A stretch of 64,000 nucleotides of DNA from the NCBI GenBank assembly GCA_945912145.1, contig CAMEBF010000007.1, forward strand, positions 1-64,000, read 5' to 3'. The notes beneath the pieces are model-generated. The model saw nothing but the letters and a program-made list of their open reading frames with translations, was not told the origin of the DNA and ran no database searches. A program made the translations under genes and the position numbers. The stretch is from an uncultured Clostridia bacterium (GTDB lineage Bacteria; Bacillota; Clostridia; Oscillospirales; Acutalibacteraceae). Shown in pieces: positions 1-6,961 of this stretch. The stretch's first letter is position 1. Each line of letters starts with the position of its first letter.

Positions 1-1660
1 CCGTGCCGTGACACTCCATTTCAAAGTCGCCGACGTGCTTATTGAGCGCGCCTGCGGTTCTCTGACGGAAGGTCGGCAGCCAGAAAATCACCTTGTCATA
101 GGAATCGAAGCCGAACTTCGCAAGGGAATCGTTATCCTGCAGCAGATAATCATTCCGCGGAAAGCCCGTAAAGATCATCTTATCCTTTTCGACGCGGAAA
201 TCCTTACTGTAATTCTCGGCGAAAAATTCCGAGACGCAGACGGCGGCGGTGCAGGCATTTTTGATGCAGTAGGTGCCGTTGGAGCTTTTCAGCGGCATAC
301 CGTGCTGGAGGCACAGGGAGATTTTACCCTTGCCGTGCTCGCCTAAAAGCTGATTGGTATAGACCAACGCTTTCGCGGTGGCGATGGTATACATGGTTTT
401 GAGTTTTTCGGGGAAAGAGGACGCGAATTTCGTATAATTTAAGAACGACAGATTTCTCACGTTCAGTGGTTTGCATTTTGATTTATCCTCGGAGAGCCAG
501 ACGAATTCGTATTGCTCGTTGAGTCCCTTTTTCAGCAGATATTCATAGACGGGATAGGCGTTGCAGCTCATTTCGGGATGGCTTTCAAAGACGATCCGGT
601 CTTTCGCCGGCAGGCAGGAGAAGCATTTCATGATAAATTCAAACACTTCATCCTTAAACGCTTCGCCGAGCCCCATATTGTCCTTTTTGACAAAGAAGTT
701 CACATATTCGGCGTAGACGTCGGGGAAATGCGAGATGACAAATCCGATAATCGCCACCTTTTTGTAAAACGGCGACAAGGTGCCGAACGCAGGGGAATGC
801 TGAAGAAAGTAGGCAATATAGCGGTCAATTTTGTCCTTTGTTTTCCCGTAATAAAAACTGCCTTTCACACATTTTGTGAAATTGACAATGGCGGCATCCA
901 GAGAATAAATCGCCATGTCCTTTGCCAGATCGTTCAGATTTCTGTCGAGGTAAAACTGTATTCTGCCGGCAAACGCTTCTTCTCTGTCAAGATTCTGCGG
1001 AGAAAACGGTTTGCCGGTAATGCCTGCGGAATGACGGACATAGAGATAGTAATGCTTTTGAGAAACAATGATCTTTTTGCAGTTATAGACGATTTCATGG
1101 ATCCGGGCGTGATCCTCATGGATTTTCCCCTCGGGAAAATGAATCCCGTTAAAAACCTCTTTTTTATAAATATTATGGGTCGTGTGACAGTAATATCCCG
1201 CGTTTTCCTGAGAGAGCTTTTTCAGATACTCGATATTGGTCAACACTTCATCTCTGACAACGGATTTTTCATTCTCTTCGTCAATGGGATTGCCGTGGTC
1301 GTCAATATGCAGAATATTGCCGCAGGACATATCCGCATCGTTCCGGATCAGCGCGTCAAGCAGTTCCTCGAAGGTTTCGGGGAGAATCAGGTCGTCGCTG
1401 TCCATGAAGAAGATATAGTCGCCGCGGACTTCGGACAGCGCGGTATTTCTCGCCGCCGAGACACCTCGGTTTGGAGTGTGGATCACGCGGAAACGGCTGT
1501 CTTCCGACGCCCATTTATCGCAGATGGCGCCGCTTGCGTCAGAGGATCCGTCGTCCACCATAATCACTTCAAAATCACGGTAGGTCTGATCCCGGACGCT
1601 TTCGAGCGTCTTTTCGAGGTATTTTTCCACGTTGTATACGGGCATGAGTACGCTGATCAT
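1..1660 (-). CDS. GT2 glycosyltransferase fused to CDP-glycerol glycerophosphotransferase (partial)
   Basis: Read from the complement, this frame opens at ATG 1658-1660 behind an AAAGGTGATATT ribosome binding site and stays open to the window edge, so the C-terminus is missing. Residues 1-110 form a GT-A glycosyltransferase family 2 domain: start MISVLMPVYNVEKYL, then VDDGSSDASG and the metal-binding MDSDD. After a middle region of about 200 residues, the sequence from about residue 370 resembles the TagF/CDP-glycerol glycerophosphotransferase fold, with FESHPEMSCNAYPVYEYL, LCLQHGMPLKSSNG (the QHG motif) and FTGFPRNDYL. Such fusions build teichoic-acid-like or poly(glycerol-phosphate) surface polymers at the inner membrane face, probably adding a sugar and a polyol phosphate in one polypeptide. 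The domain reading is secure; the polymer made is unknown because the rest of the locus lies outside the window. Confidence 0.85.
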   Translation of the reverse strand, partial: MISVLMPVYNVEKYLEKTLESVRDQTYRDFEVIMVDDGSSDASGAICDKWASEDSRFRVIHTPNRGVSAARNTALSEVRGDYIFFMDSDDLILPETFEELLDALIRNDADMSCGNILHIDDHGNPIDEENEKSVVRDEVLTNIEYLKKLSQENAGYYCHTTHNIYKKEVFNGIHFPEGKIHEDHARIHEIVYNCKKIIVSQKHYYLYVRHSAGITGKPFSPQNLDREEAFAGRIQFYLDRNLNDLAKDMAIYSLDAAIVNFTKCVKGSFYYGKTKDKIDRYIAYFLQHSPAFGTLSPFYKKVAIIGFVISHFPDVYAEYVNFFVKKDNMGLGEAFKDEVFEFIMKCFSCLPAKDRIVFESHPEMSCNAYPVYEYLLKKGLNEQYEFVWLSEDKSKCKPLNVRNLSFLNYTKFASSFPEKLKTMYTIATAKALVYTNQLLGEHGKGKISLCLQHGMPLKSSNGTYCIKNACTAAVCVSEFFAENYSKDFRVEKDKMIFTGFPRNDYLLQDNDSLAKFGFDSYDKVIFWLPTFRQRTAGALNKHVGDFEMECHGT

Positions 1661-1682
1661 AATATCACCTTTTTTCAATGCG

Positions 1683-1710
1683 GAATGCAGAATTAAGAAT
1701 GCAGAATAAT
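1683..1710. repeat. GAATGCAGAATTAAGAATGC-type short repeat
   Basis: A tandem-like run of GAATGCAGAAT/TAAGAATGCAGAAT lies between the potD stop and the glycosyltransferase start. The same words recur near 63699-63766 after leuS, so this is a small dispersed intergenic repeat family rather than chance. No coding potential. Confidence 0.5.
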
Positions 1711-1717
1711 GGGAAAG

Positions 1718-2914
1718 TCATGATGTCCAGAGCTTTTTGCGTCTCTTGCTTCGGATGCCGAAGTAAATGCCGGAGCCGACGCCGAGAACCACAACGGCGA
1801 TGCAGAACAGATCGACGCCGTTTACCGGCAGCGTGCTTTCGCCGTTCTCGGACGATTCGATTTTCAGGCTCGTCCAGAGCGTACTCTGAAGCATCAGCGT
1901 TTTGTTTGAGAGATTGGCAAAAACCTCGGTATTTTGTAACAGATAGTCTTCGTCCGGATAGACGATTTTATTCTCTGTAATCTCAGGGTCGAGCAGATCC
2001 ATCGCCGGTGTGACAGGCGTCGCGTAGCCGACATATTCGGCGTTCATCGCCGCGATATCGGGTCGGCACATAAAGTTGATAAAGGTTTCTGCCGCTTCCT
2101 TGTTTTCGGAGGTTTTCAGAACGCACATCGAGTCAAAGAAAAAATTGGTGCCTTCGACCGGCATATAGTAATCAACATCGGGATTCGATTCCTGAATGAC
2201 GAGCGCGTCGCCGGCGTAATACGGCGCAATCCACGCTTCTTCGGCTTCCATTTTGTCGAAAATCGCGTCCATGACATAGGCTTGTACAAGCGGTTTCTGC
2301 TCGCTGAGGAGTTTTGCTGCCTCCTGCCACTCTTTTTCGTTCTCCGAATTCATGGAGTAGCCGAGCTTGGTCAGCGCCAGACCGAACGCGTCACGCGGAT
2401 TGTCGAACATCAGAATCTTGCCCGCGTACTTTTCATTCCAGAGCAGATCGATGCTTTGCGCCGCCGCGTCCTCGGGTGCTACATATTTTGTGTTGTAGAT
2501 GATGACGACGGTTCCCCAGAAATAGGGAACGGAATACTTATTTTCCGGGTCATGCTCCCTGCTTTTGTATGCGTCGCCGACATTGGCGAAATTGGGGATA
2601 TTGTCAAAATTCAACTCGGCGAGCATATCCTCGGCGATCAGCTTGCTGATCATGTAATCCGACGGAATGACAATATCGTACGACGCTGCGCCGGAAACGA
2701 TTTTGGAGTACATCGCCTCATTGCTGTCGTAGGTCGTGTAGTTGACGGAAATGTCGGGATATTCCTCTTCAAACAGATCAAGGATGCTCTGGTCGATGTA
2801 TTCACCCCAGTTGTAGACATTGAGCACCGTTTTCTTCGGCGCGGCGAAGACGCTGAGCGAGCCGGCGTTCAGCAGCAGACAGACGGCAAGGAGAAAGAGA
2901 ATCGCTTTTTTCAT
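1718..2914 (-). CDS. potD: Spermidine/putrescine ABC transporter substrate-binding protein, C-terminally anchored
   Basis: PotD-like polyamine-binding protein of 398 residues, last gene of the potABCD operon. A signal peptide (MKKAILFLLAVCLLLNAGSL...FA-A) is followed by the family start LNVYNWGEYID and a two-lobed periplasmic-binding fold (VIPSDYMISKL, SVPYFWGTVVIIYNTKYV, MCRPDIAAMNAEYVGYATP). There is no convincing lipobox; the only early cysteine sits inside the hydrophobic core after Val. Instead the C-terminus carries a transmembrane helix (FCIAVVVLGVGSGIYFGI) and a basic stop-transfer RSKRRKK, so the binding domain seems tethered from its C-terminal end. Usual Firmicutes PotD proteins are N-terminal lipoproteins of about 350 residues, so the tail is extra. 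It overlaps potC by 4 bases (ATGA). It should capture spermidine or putrescine outside the cell and hand it to PotBC. Confidence 0.92.
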   Translation of the reverse strand: MKKAILFLLAVCLLLNAGSLSVFAAPKKTVLNVYNWGEYIDQSILDLFEEEYPDISVNYTTYDSNEAMYSKIVSGAASYDIVIPSDYMISKLIAEDMLAELNFDNIPNFANVGDAYKSREHDPENKYSVPYFWGTVVIIYNTKYVAPEDAAAQSIDLLWNEKYAGKILMFDNPRDAFGLALTKLGYSMNSENEKEWQEAAKLLSEQKPLVQAYVMDAIFDKMEAEEAWIAPYYAGDALVIQESNPDVDYYMPVEGTNFFFDSMCVLKTSENKEAAETFINFMCRPDIAAMNAEYVGYATPVTPAMDLLDPEITENKIVYPDEDYLLQNTEVFANLSNKTLMLQSTLWTSLKIESSENGESTLPVNGVDLFCIAVVVLGVGSGIYFGIRSKRRKKLWTS

Positions 2915-3720
2915 TTCGCTTTTGCTCCTTTCTTCTTCGCCGTTTTCGATTTATCCTGTCGCAGGTTGATGATGAGCAGGAGAATCAGGATCGCGGTGAA
3001 AAGGAGAGTGGAGAGCGCGTTGATCTTCGGCGAATAGGGCTTTTTCGTCATGGAGAAAATCGTGACGGAAAGCGTCTGCACGTTCGAGCCGCTGTTGAAA
3101 TAGCTGATGATAAAGTCATCAAGCGAGAGCGTGAATGCCATGATCAGACCGGTCACGATACCGGGCTTGATCTGCGGCAAGACCACCTTGAGCATCGCTT
3201 TGGCAGGCGGACAGCCAAGGTCGAGTGCCGCGTTATAGACGTTGGAATCCATACCCTTGATCTTGGGCAGGACTTCTAAAATGACATAGGGAATACAGAA
3301 CGTGACATGGGAGATCAGCAGCGTGCCGAAGCCCATTTCTAACGAGTTGAATTTGGAAATAACAAAGACAAACAGGATCATCAGCGAAACCGCCGTGACG
3401 ATTTCGGGGTTGACCATCGGAATGCTGTTGACTGCAAGATACATTTTCTTGCGCAAGCCCTTTGTCGCGTTGATGCCGATGGCGGCGGCCGTGCCGATCA
3501 CGGTGGCGATGATCGCCGAAAGAACGGCGAGCAGCAGCGACGTATAGAGCGATTTCATGATAACGGAATCCCGGAACAGCTCCTGATACCATTGCAGCGA
3601 AAATCCGGAAAAGACAGAACGGCTCTTGATGCCGTTGAACGAATAGACAACCATGACGACAATCGGCGCATAGAGGAACGCGAACACGAGAAAATTATAG
3701 ATTCTTGACAGTGTTTTCAT
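2911..3720 (-). CDS. potC: Spermidine/putrescine ABC transporter permease PotC
   Basis: Inner-membrane permease of 269 residues with about six hydrophobic helices. It carries the family N-terminus (LVFAFLYAPIVVMVVYSFN) and the EAA-like cytoplasmic loop YNAALDLGCPPAKAMLKVVL followed by PQIKPGI, which docks on the ATPase. With PotB it forms the translocation pore for polyamines. The ATG at 3718-3720 overlaps the potB stop by 4 bases and is preceded by GGAGG with about 9 bases spacing; its own stop overlaps the potD ATG. Translational coupling of the whole cassette is likely. The C-terminus is short and lysine-rich, as is usual. Confidence 0.95.
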   Translation of the reverse strand: MKTLSRIYNFLVFAFLYAPIVVMVVYSFNGIKSRSVFSGFSLQWYQELFRDSVIMKSLYTSLLLAVLSAIIATVIGTAAAIGINATKGLRKKMYLAVNSIPMVNPEIVTAVSLMILFVFVISKFNSLEMGFGTLLISHVTFCIPYVILEVLPKIKGMDSNVYNAALDLGCPPAKAMLKVVLPQIKPGIVTGLIMAFTLSLDDFIISYFNSGSNVQTLSVTIFSMTKKPYSPKINALSTLLFTAILILLLIINLRQDKSKTAKKKGAKAK

Positions 3721-4577
3721 ATGACTCTGCCTCCGTTCGTTTCGTCGTCTTCGTCAAAATGATTCATGATGCCCATGGAAATCAGGATCAGAACCATCAG
3801 CACCAGCGAGAGTGCCGCACCGACGTTATAGTTGACTTCTCCCGTGTTGCCGAGGAAGTAGTTTTCGATAATATCGCCGATGAGGTACGTCATACCGCCG
3901 CCTAACAGCTTGGAAATGACGAACGTACTCACGGCAGGGACAAAGACCATTGTGATGCCGGAGATGATGCCGGGAATGCTCTGCGGCAGCAGAACCTTCG
4001 TAAAAATCTGAAAGCCGTTCGCGCCCAGATCCCGCGCCGCTTCAATAACGTTCTTGTCGATCTTCGTCAGCACCGTGTAAATCGGCAGAATCATGTACGG
4101 CAGGAAATTGTAGACCATACCGAGAATGATCGCGCCGTTGGTGTTGATCATCGAAAAGCCCTCAAACTCATAGCCGACAAGGCTCAGGAGAAATTTTACG
4201 AGTGTGTTGATCAGACCCGTGTCCTCGAGAATCGTCATCCAGGCATAGGTTCTGATCAGAAAGTTCATCCACATCGGCAGCATGACAAGCAGCACCATCG
4301 TCTGCTGACGGCGCGCTTTCATTTTGGAGATGCTGTACGCAAGCGGGTAGGCGAGCAGCAGACAGATAACCGTCGCCGTCAGCGCCAGCTCGATGGAAAT
4401 GAGATACGTACCGCGGTACTCCCAGATACTTGTGATATTGCTTGCGGTGAACGAACCGTTTGCGTCCGTGAACGCATAGTACAGGACCAGCGCAATCGGC
4501 ACCACGACGAAAATTGCCATCCAGACGGCGAACGGCGCCGTCATGACGCGTCTCATGCGCGCATTCAGCTTATTCAT
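3717..4577 (-). CDS. potB: Spermidine/putrescine ABC transporter permease PotB
   Basis: Second permease subunit, 286 residues from the chosen start [16 protein letters not shown] at 4577. That ATG lies inside the last codons of potA (8-base overlap) and has GGAGG about 8 bases upstream. A further upstream ATG would put about 15 more residues inside potA without a site. The protein shows the usual hydrophobic segments ([57 protein letters not shown]) and the EAA loop [20 protein letters not shown]. PotB and PotC form a heterodimeric channel driven by PotA. Start choice moderate, family assignment strong. Confidence 0.93.
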   Translation of the reverse strand: MNKLNARMRRVMTAPFAVWMAIFVVVPIALVLYYAFTDANGSFTASNITSIWEYRGTYLISIELALTATVICLLLAYPLAYSISKMKARRQQTMVLLVMLPMWMNFLIRTYAWMTILEDTGLINTLVKFLLSLVGYEFEGFSMINTNGAIILGMVYNFLPYMILPIYTVLTKIDKNVIEAARDLGANGFQIFTKVLLPQSIPGIISGITMVFVPAVSTFVISKLLGGGMTYLIGDIIENYFLGNTGEVNYNVGAALSLVLMVLILISMGIMNHFDEDDETNGGRVI

Positions 4578-5703
4578 CCGCCTCTTCCTCCACTTCGGCG
4601 TTGACGTCGGACAGCTCGTCAAATTCCTCGCTGTAGCTGCTGAAATCGCCGTACAGACCCGAATATTCGGATTTTTTCATAATGTGGATGGCGTCGGGCT
4701 CGATGAACAGTCCGATGTTATCGCCGACAAACTGCTCGTCGGTGGACTGGATCATCCATTTGAATCCGCCGATGTCTACGATGATTTCAAAGTGAACGCC
4801 CTTGAAGGTGACGGAGGTGACCTTTCCGCGCAGCATTCCCTCTTCATACGGCACGACGTCTACGTCCTCGGGACGCACCACGACGTCGACCGCCTCGTTT
4901 TTCGCAAAGCCCTTGTCGAGACAGCGGAATGTATTGCCGGAAAATTCGCAGACAAAATCTTCTTTCATAATGCCGTCCACGATGTTGCTCTCGCCGATGA
5001 AATCCGCGACGAACGCGTTGACGGGCTCGTTGTAAATGTCGATGGGCGTACCGATCTGCTGGATGACGCCGTTATTCATGATGACGATCTTGTCCGACAT
5101 GGAGAGTGCTTCCTCCTGGTCGTGCGTAACGTAGATAAAGGTAATGCCCAGTCTCTGCTGTATATTTTTCAGTTCGTTCTGCATATCCTTACGCAGCTTG
5201 AGGTCGAGCGCGCCCAGCGGCTCGTCCAGTAGCAGAACGCGGGGTTTTACAACCAATGCTCTCGCGATGGCGACGCGCTGCTGCTGACCGCCGGAAAGCG
5301 AGTCGATGTCACGCGTTTCAAAGCCCTTGAGGTTGACGAGCTCGAGCATCTCCGAAACCGCCTTTTTGATTTCCTTTTCGGGCGTCTTCCGGATGCGCAG
5401 ACCGAACGCGATGTTCTCAAAAACATTCAGGTGCGTAAAAAGCGCATAACGCTGAAAAATGGTGTTCACCTGCCGCTTGTGCGCCGGAACACCATTGATT
5501 AACTTGCCGTCGAAGATCACGTCGCCGCTGTCGGGCTGCAAAAAGCCCGCGATGATGCGCAGCGTCGTTGTTTTTCCGCAGCCGGAGGGTCCCAGAAGCG
5601 TCAGAAACTCTTTGTCTTCGATGGTAAGACTCATATTCTTTAAGATTTGTTCTCCGTCAAACGATACGGAGATGTTTTTCAGGTCGATAATGTTGTTTGC
5701 CAA
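4570..5703 (-). CDS. potA: Spermidine/putrescine ABC transporter ATPase PotA
   Basis: ABC ATPase of 377 residues that powers polyamine import. Walker A is GPSGCGKTT near residue 38, the Q-loop is [10 protein letters not shown], the signature is LSGGQQQR near residue 138 and Walker B is [13 protein letters not shown]-terminal TOBE-like regulatory region follows ([10 protein letters not shown]), then an acidic tail. The start is a TTG at 5701-5703: the codon immediately upstream in frame is TAA, so no earlier start exists, and GAGGGG lies about 10 bases before it. First gene of potABCD, behind a strong promoter at 5871-5899 and a roughly 165-base leader. The reading QRYALF where many PotA proteins have QSYALF is a minor variation. 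Confidence 0.95.
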   Translation of the reverse strand: MANNIIDLKNISVSFDGEQILKNMSLTIEDKEFLTLLGPSGCGKTTTLRIIAGFLQPDSGDVIFDGKLINGVPAHKRQVNTIFQRYALFTHLNVFENIAFGLRIRKTPEKEIKKAVSEMLELVNLKGFETRDIDSLSGGQQQRVAIARALVVKPRVLLLDEPLGALDLKLRKDMQNELKNIQQRLGITFIYVTHDQEEALSMSDKIVIMNNGVIQQIGTPIDIYNEPVNAFVADFIGESNIVDGIMKEDFVCEFSGNTFRCLDKGFAKNEAVDVVVRPEDVDVVPYEEGMLRGKVTSVTFKGVHFEIIVDIGGFKWMIQSTDEQFVGDNIGLFIEPDAIHIMKKSEYSGLYGDFSSYSEEFDELSDVNAEVEEEADE

Positions 5704-5776
5704 TTATGCAGCCCCTCTCATTGTTCCTCATGAACGACGGGAAGCGATCCGGACAATCAGACAGAGCGACGCTTTT

Positions 5777-5803
5777 TTACTGCGCCTCTCGCTTTTGCTC
5801 CAT
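5777..5803 (-). CDS. Possible 8-codon leader ORF in the potA 5' region
   Basis: In the potA transcript leader a GGAG, six bases, then ATG opens a frame reading MEQKREAQ and TAA. It is the only ORF in the leader with a good ribosome binding site. It is too short to judge by composition; it could be a regulatory upstream ORF (polyamine-sensitive uORFs are known in other systems) or chance. Confidence 0.3.
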   Translation of the reverse strand: MEQKREAQ

Positions 5804-5870
5804 ATCTCACTCCTCAATATCCATGCATCGTATTCTGACTTTAGCCCGCTAAAGGGAAGTCAGTAAGGAC

Positions 5871-5899
5871 ACTATAATATTTTTTGCTGAAAATGTCAA
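5871..5899 (-). promoter_or_regulatory. Sigma-A promoter of potABCD
   Basis: On the minus strand TTGACA (5899-5894), a 17-base spacer and TATAGT (5876-5871). Both hexamers are near consensus. Transcription would start near 5864 and give a leader of about 160 bases before the potA TTG codon. Confidence 0.85.
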
Positions 5900-5942
5900 T
5901 AATTTTTCAAAATTTGTCGTAAAAAATTTTGTCCTGTTTCTG

Positions 5943-6338
5943 TTACGGGTCCTTGTGAAGCAGAGCGCGGACGGCTTCGGCGGCTTTCTCTTTTTCGTCG
6001 TCGGAAAGCATCCGGTATTGCCGCAGCAGAGATTTTTCCTCCTGCGTCAGACGGTTGAGGTATTCCTCCGCCTGCGCCTGCTGTCCCGCCGTCGGGAACA
6101 GAGCCGGATCAAATGCCGTGCTGATGGAAAAGGTATCGTTCAGATAGTCCTCCTGCGTGAAGGTCGTGAGACTGACGCCATAGAGCCTTGCAAACGCGGC
6201 AAGCTCCGCGTCGGTCGGTTCCGTCTCGCCGTTTTCGAGCGAAGCATACCGTTTGACCGAGATATCGACGGCTTCGGCAACTTCTTTCTGCGTGTAGCCG
6301 CAGCAGGCTCTGAAAAAGCGGATAGTATCTTTTTTCAT
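5943..6338 (-). CDS. XRE-family (Cro/CI-type) transcriptional regulator upstream of pot operon
   Basis: Protein of 131 residues. An N-terminal helix-turn-helix spans about residues 2-58: KKDTIRFFRACCGYTQKEVA, then AVDISVKRYASLENGETEPT and ELAAFARLYGVSL. The remaining 70 residues are a hydrophilic helical region ending in SDDEKEKAAEAVRALLHKDP. XRE genes directly upstream of potABCD are common in Clostridia and are presumed to control polyamine uptake; that role is inferred here. Three in-frame ATGs exist (6356, 6341, 6338). AAAGGA fits best to 6338, with about 6 bases between. A terminator hairpin ends exactly at the first ATG, leaving no room for a normal promoter, so expression probably depends on read-through from the upstream small secreted-protein gene. 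Confidence 0.85.
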   Translation of the reverse strand: MKKDTIRFFRACCGYTQKEVAEAVDISVKRYASLENGETEPTDAELAAFARLYGVSLTTFTQEDYLNDTFSISTAFDPALFPTAGQQAQAEEYLNRLTQEEKSLLRQYRMLSDDEKEKAAEAVRALLHKDP

Positions 6339-6356
6339 CATAAATCCTTTCTGCAT

Positions 6357-6388
6357 AAAAAAACAGCCACCCCATGAAGGATGGCTGT
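6357..6388 (-). terminator. Intrinsic terminator between small secreted-protein gene and XRE gene
   Basis: Minus-strand hairpin ACAGCCA - loop - TGGCTGT (6388-6363) followed by seven T residues (6363-6357). The T run is immediately followed by the first ATG of the XRE frame, so it may act as a partial terminator or attenuator. Confidence 0.85.
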
Positions 6389-6400
6389 GCTCGACGTGTT

Positions 6401-6748
6401 TTACGCCGCTACGGGAAGCGTGGTGCTTTCGGCGGGAACGGTCTCTTCCACAACAGCCGTTGTGGTCTCGGGAACTTCTTCAGCGGGGGTGCCGATGCCG
6501 AAGAGATCGCGGAAGAATCCGGCAATGACTTCAAAAATTCTGATCCATACAAACGCCTTGAAGAGAACCTTGGGCAGCTTCGTCCAGTCGATGTTGCCTT
6601 CTTCGTCGGTCATCTGCTCCCAAAACTCTTCAAATGTGGTGTGATCGTTCGGAACGCCGGCCTCAGCGTAAGAAATGACGGGAAGAGCCAGCGAGGAGAG
6701 CATGATAACGGTAAGAAGAACGGCTATTACTTTTTTCAGATGTTTCAT
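6401..6748 (-). CDS. Small secreted protein of unknown function
   Basis: Protein of 115 residues. A clear Sec signal peptide (KKVIAVLLTVIMLSSLALPV, then ISYAEA) is followed by a mature part of about 85 residues: acidic HTTFEEFWEQMTDEEGNIDW, a hydrophobic amphipathic stretch (VLFKAFVWIRIFEVIAGFFR, then DLFGIG) and a Thr/Val/Pro/Glu-rich tail ending TTLPVAA. I do not recognise a family. A good GGAGG lies before the ATG at 6746-6748, and it has its own promoter at 6783-6811 and terminator at 6357-6388, so it is a real monocistronic or leader gene. It lies upstream of the pot regulator on the same strand, and read-through could link them. The amphipathic segment resembles the end of the secreted PHP protein at 34424-35878. 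Confidence 0.75.
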   Translation of the reverse strand: MKHLKKVIAVLLTVIMLSSLALPVISYAEAGVPNDHTTFEEFWEQMTDEEGNIDWTKLPKVLFKAFVWIRIFEVIAGFFRDLFGIGTPAEEVPETTTAVVEETVPAESTTLPVAA

Positions 6749-6782
6749 AATGAATAACCTCCTATAGGAAATTTACACCTTT

Positions 6783-6811
6783 ATTATAATCAACACTGCC
6801 AAAAAAATCAA
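6783..6811 (-). promoter_or_regulatory. Promoter of the small secreted-protein gene
   Basis: On the minus strand TTGATT (6811-6806), a 17-base spacer and TATAAT (6788-6783), about 35 bases before the ATG at 6748. Confidence 0.8.
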
Positions 6812-6838
6812 GAGGATTTGGGAAATTTTTCGGATTTG

Positions 6839-6867
6839 TTGCACAAAAGGAAAAAACGTGATATAAT
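6839..6867 (+). promoter_or_regulatory. Promoter of the glycosidase-like gene, extended -10
   Basis: TTGCAC (6839-6844), 17 bases, TATAAT (6862-6867), with TG one base before the -10. A copy of the dispersed repeat lies between this promoter and the gene, in the 5' untranslated region. Confidence 0.75.
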
Positions 6868-6877
6868 CAATAAAAAA

Positions 6878-6930
6878 GTGCAAAGTTCAAAGTGCAATGT
6901 GCAATGGCGGAAAAGGCTTCGCCTTTTGAT
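6878..6930. repeat. Half copy of the palindromic intergenic repeat (family 1)
   Basis: Starts GTGCAAAGTTCAAAGTGC and ends with the hairpin AAAAGGCTTCGCCTTTT. It matches one arm of the full copies at 9215-9359, 40358-40499 and 43182-43318. It lies inside the 5' untranslated region of the following gene. Confidence 0.8.
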
Positions 6931-6961
6931 TTTTATTTTTTCTGAAAACCGGGAGGTACTT

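Noticed and set aside
512-1696. 394-codon plus-strand frame at the left end
   Set aside because: The minus strand encodes a glycosyltransferase with VDDGSSD and MDSDD motifs over the same bases.
6878-6930. CRISPR-like repeat
   Set aside because: Repeats are dispersed, palindromic and not arrayed with spacers; no cas genes are present.
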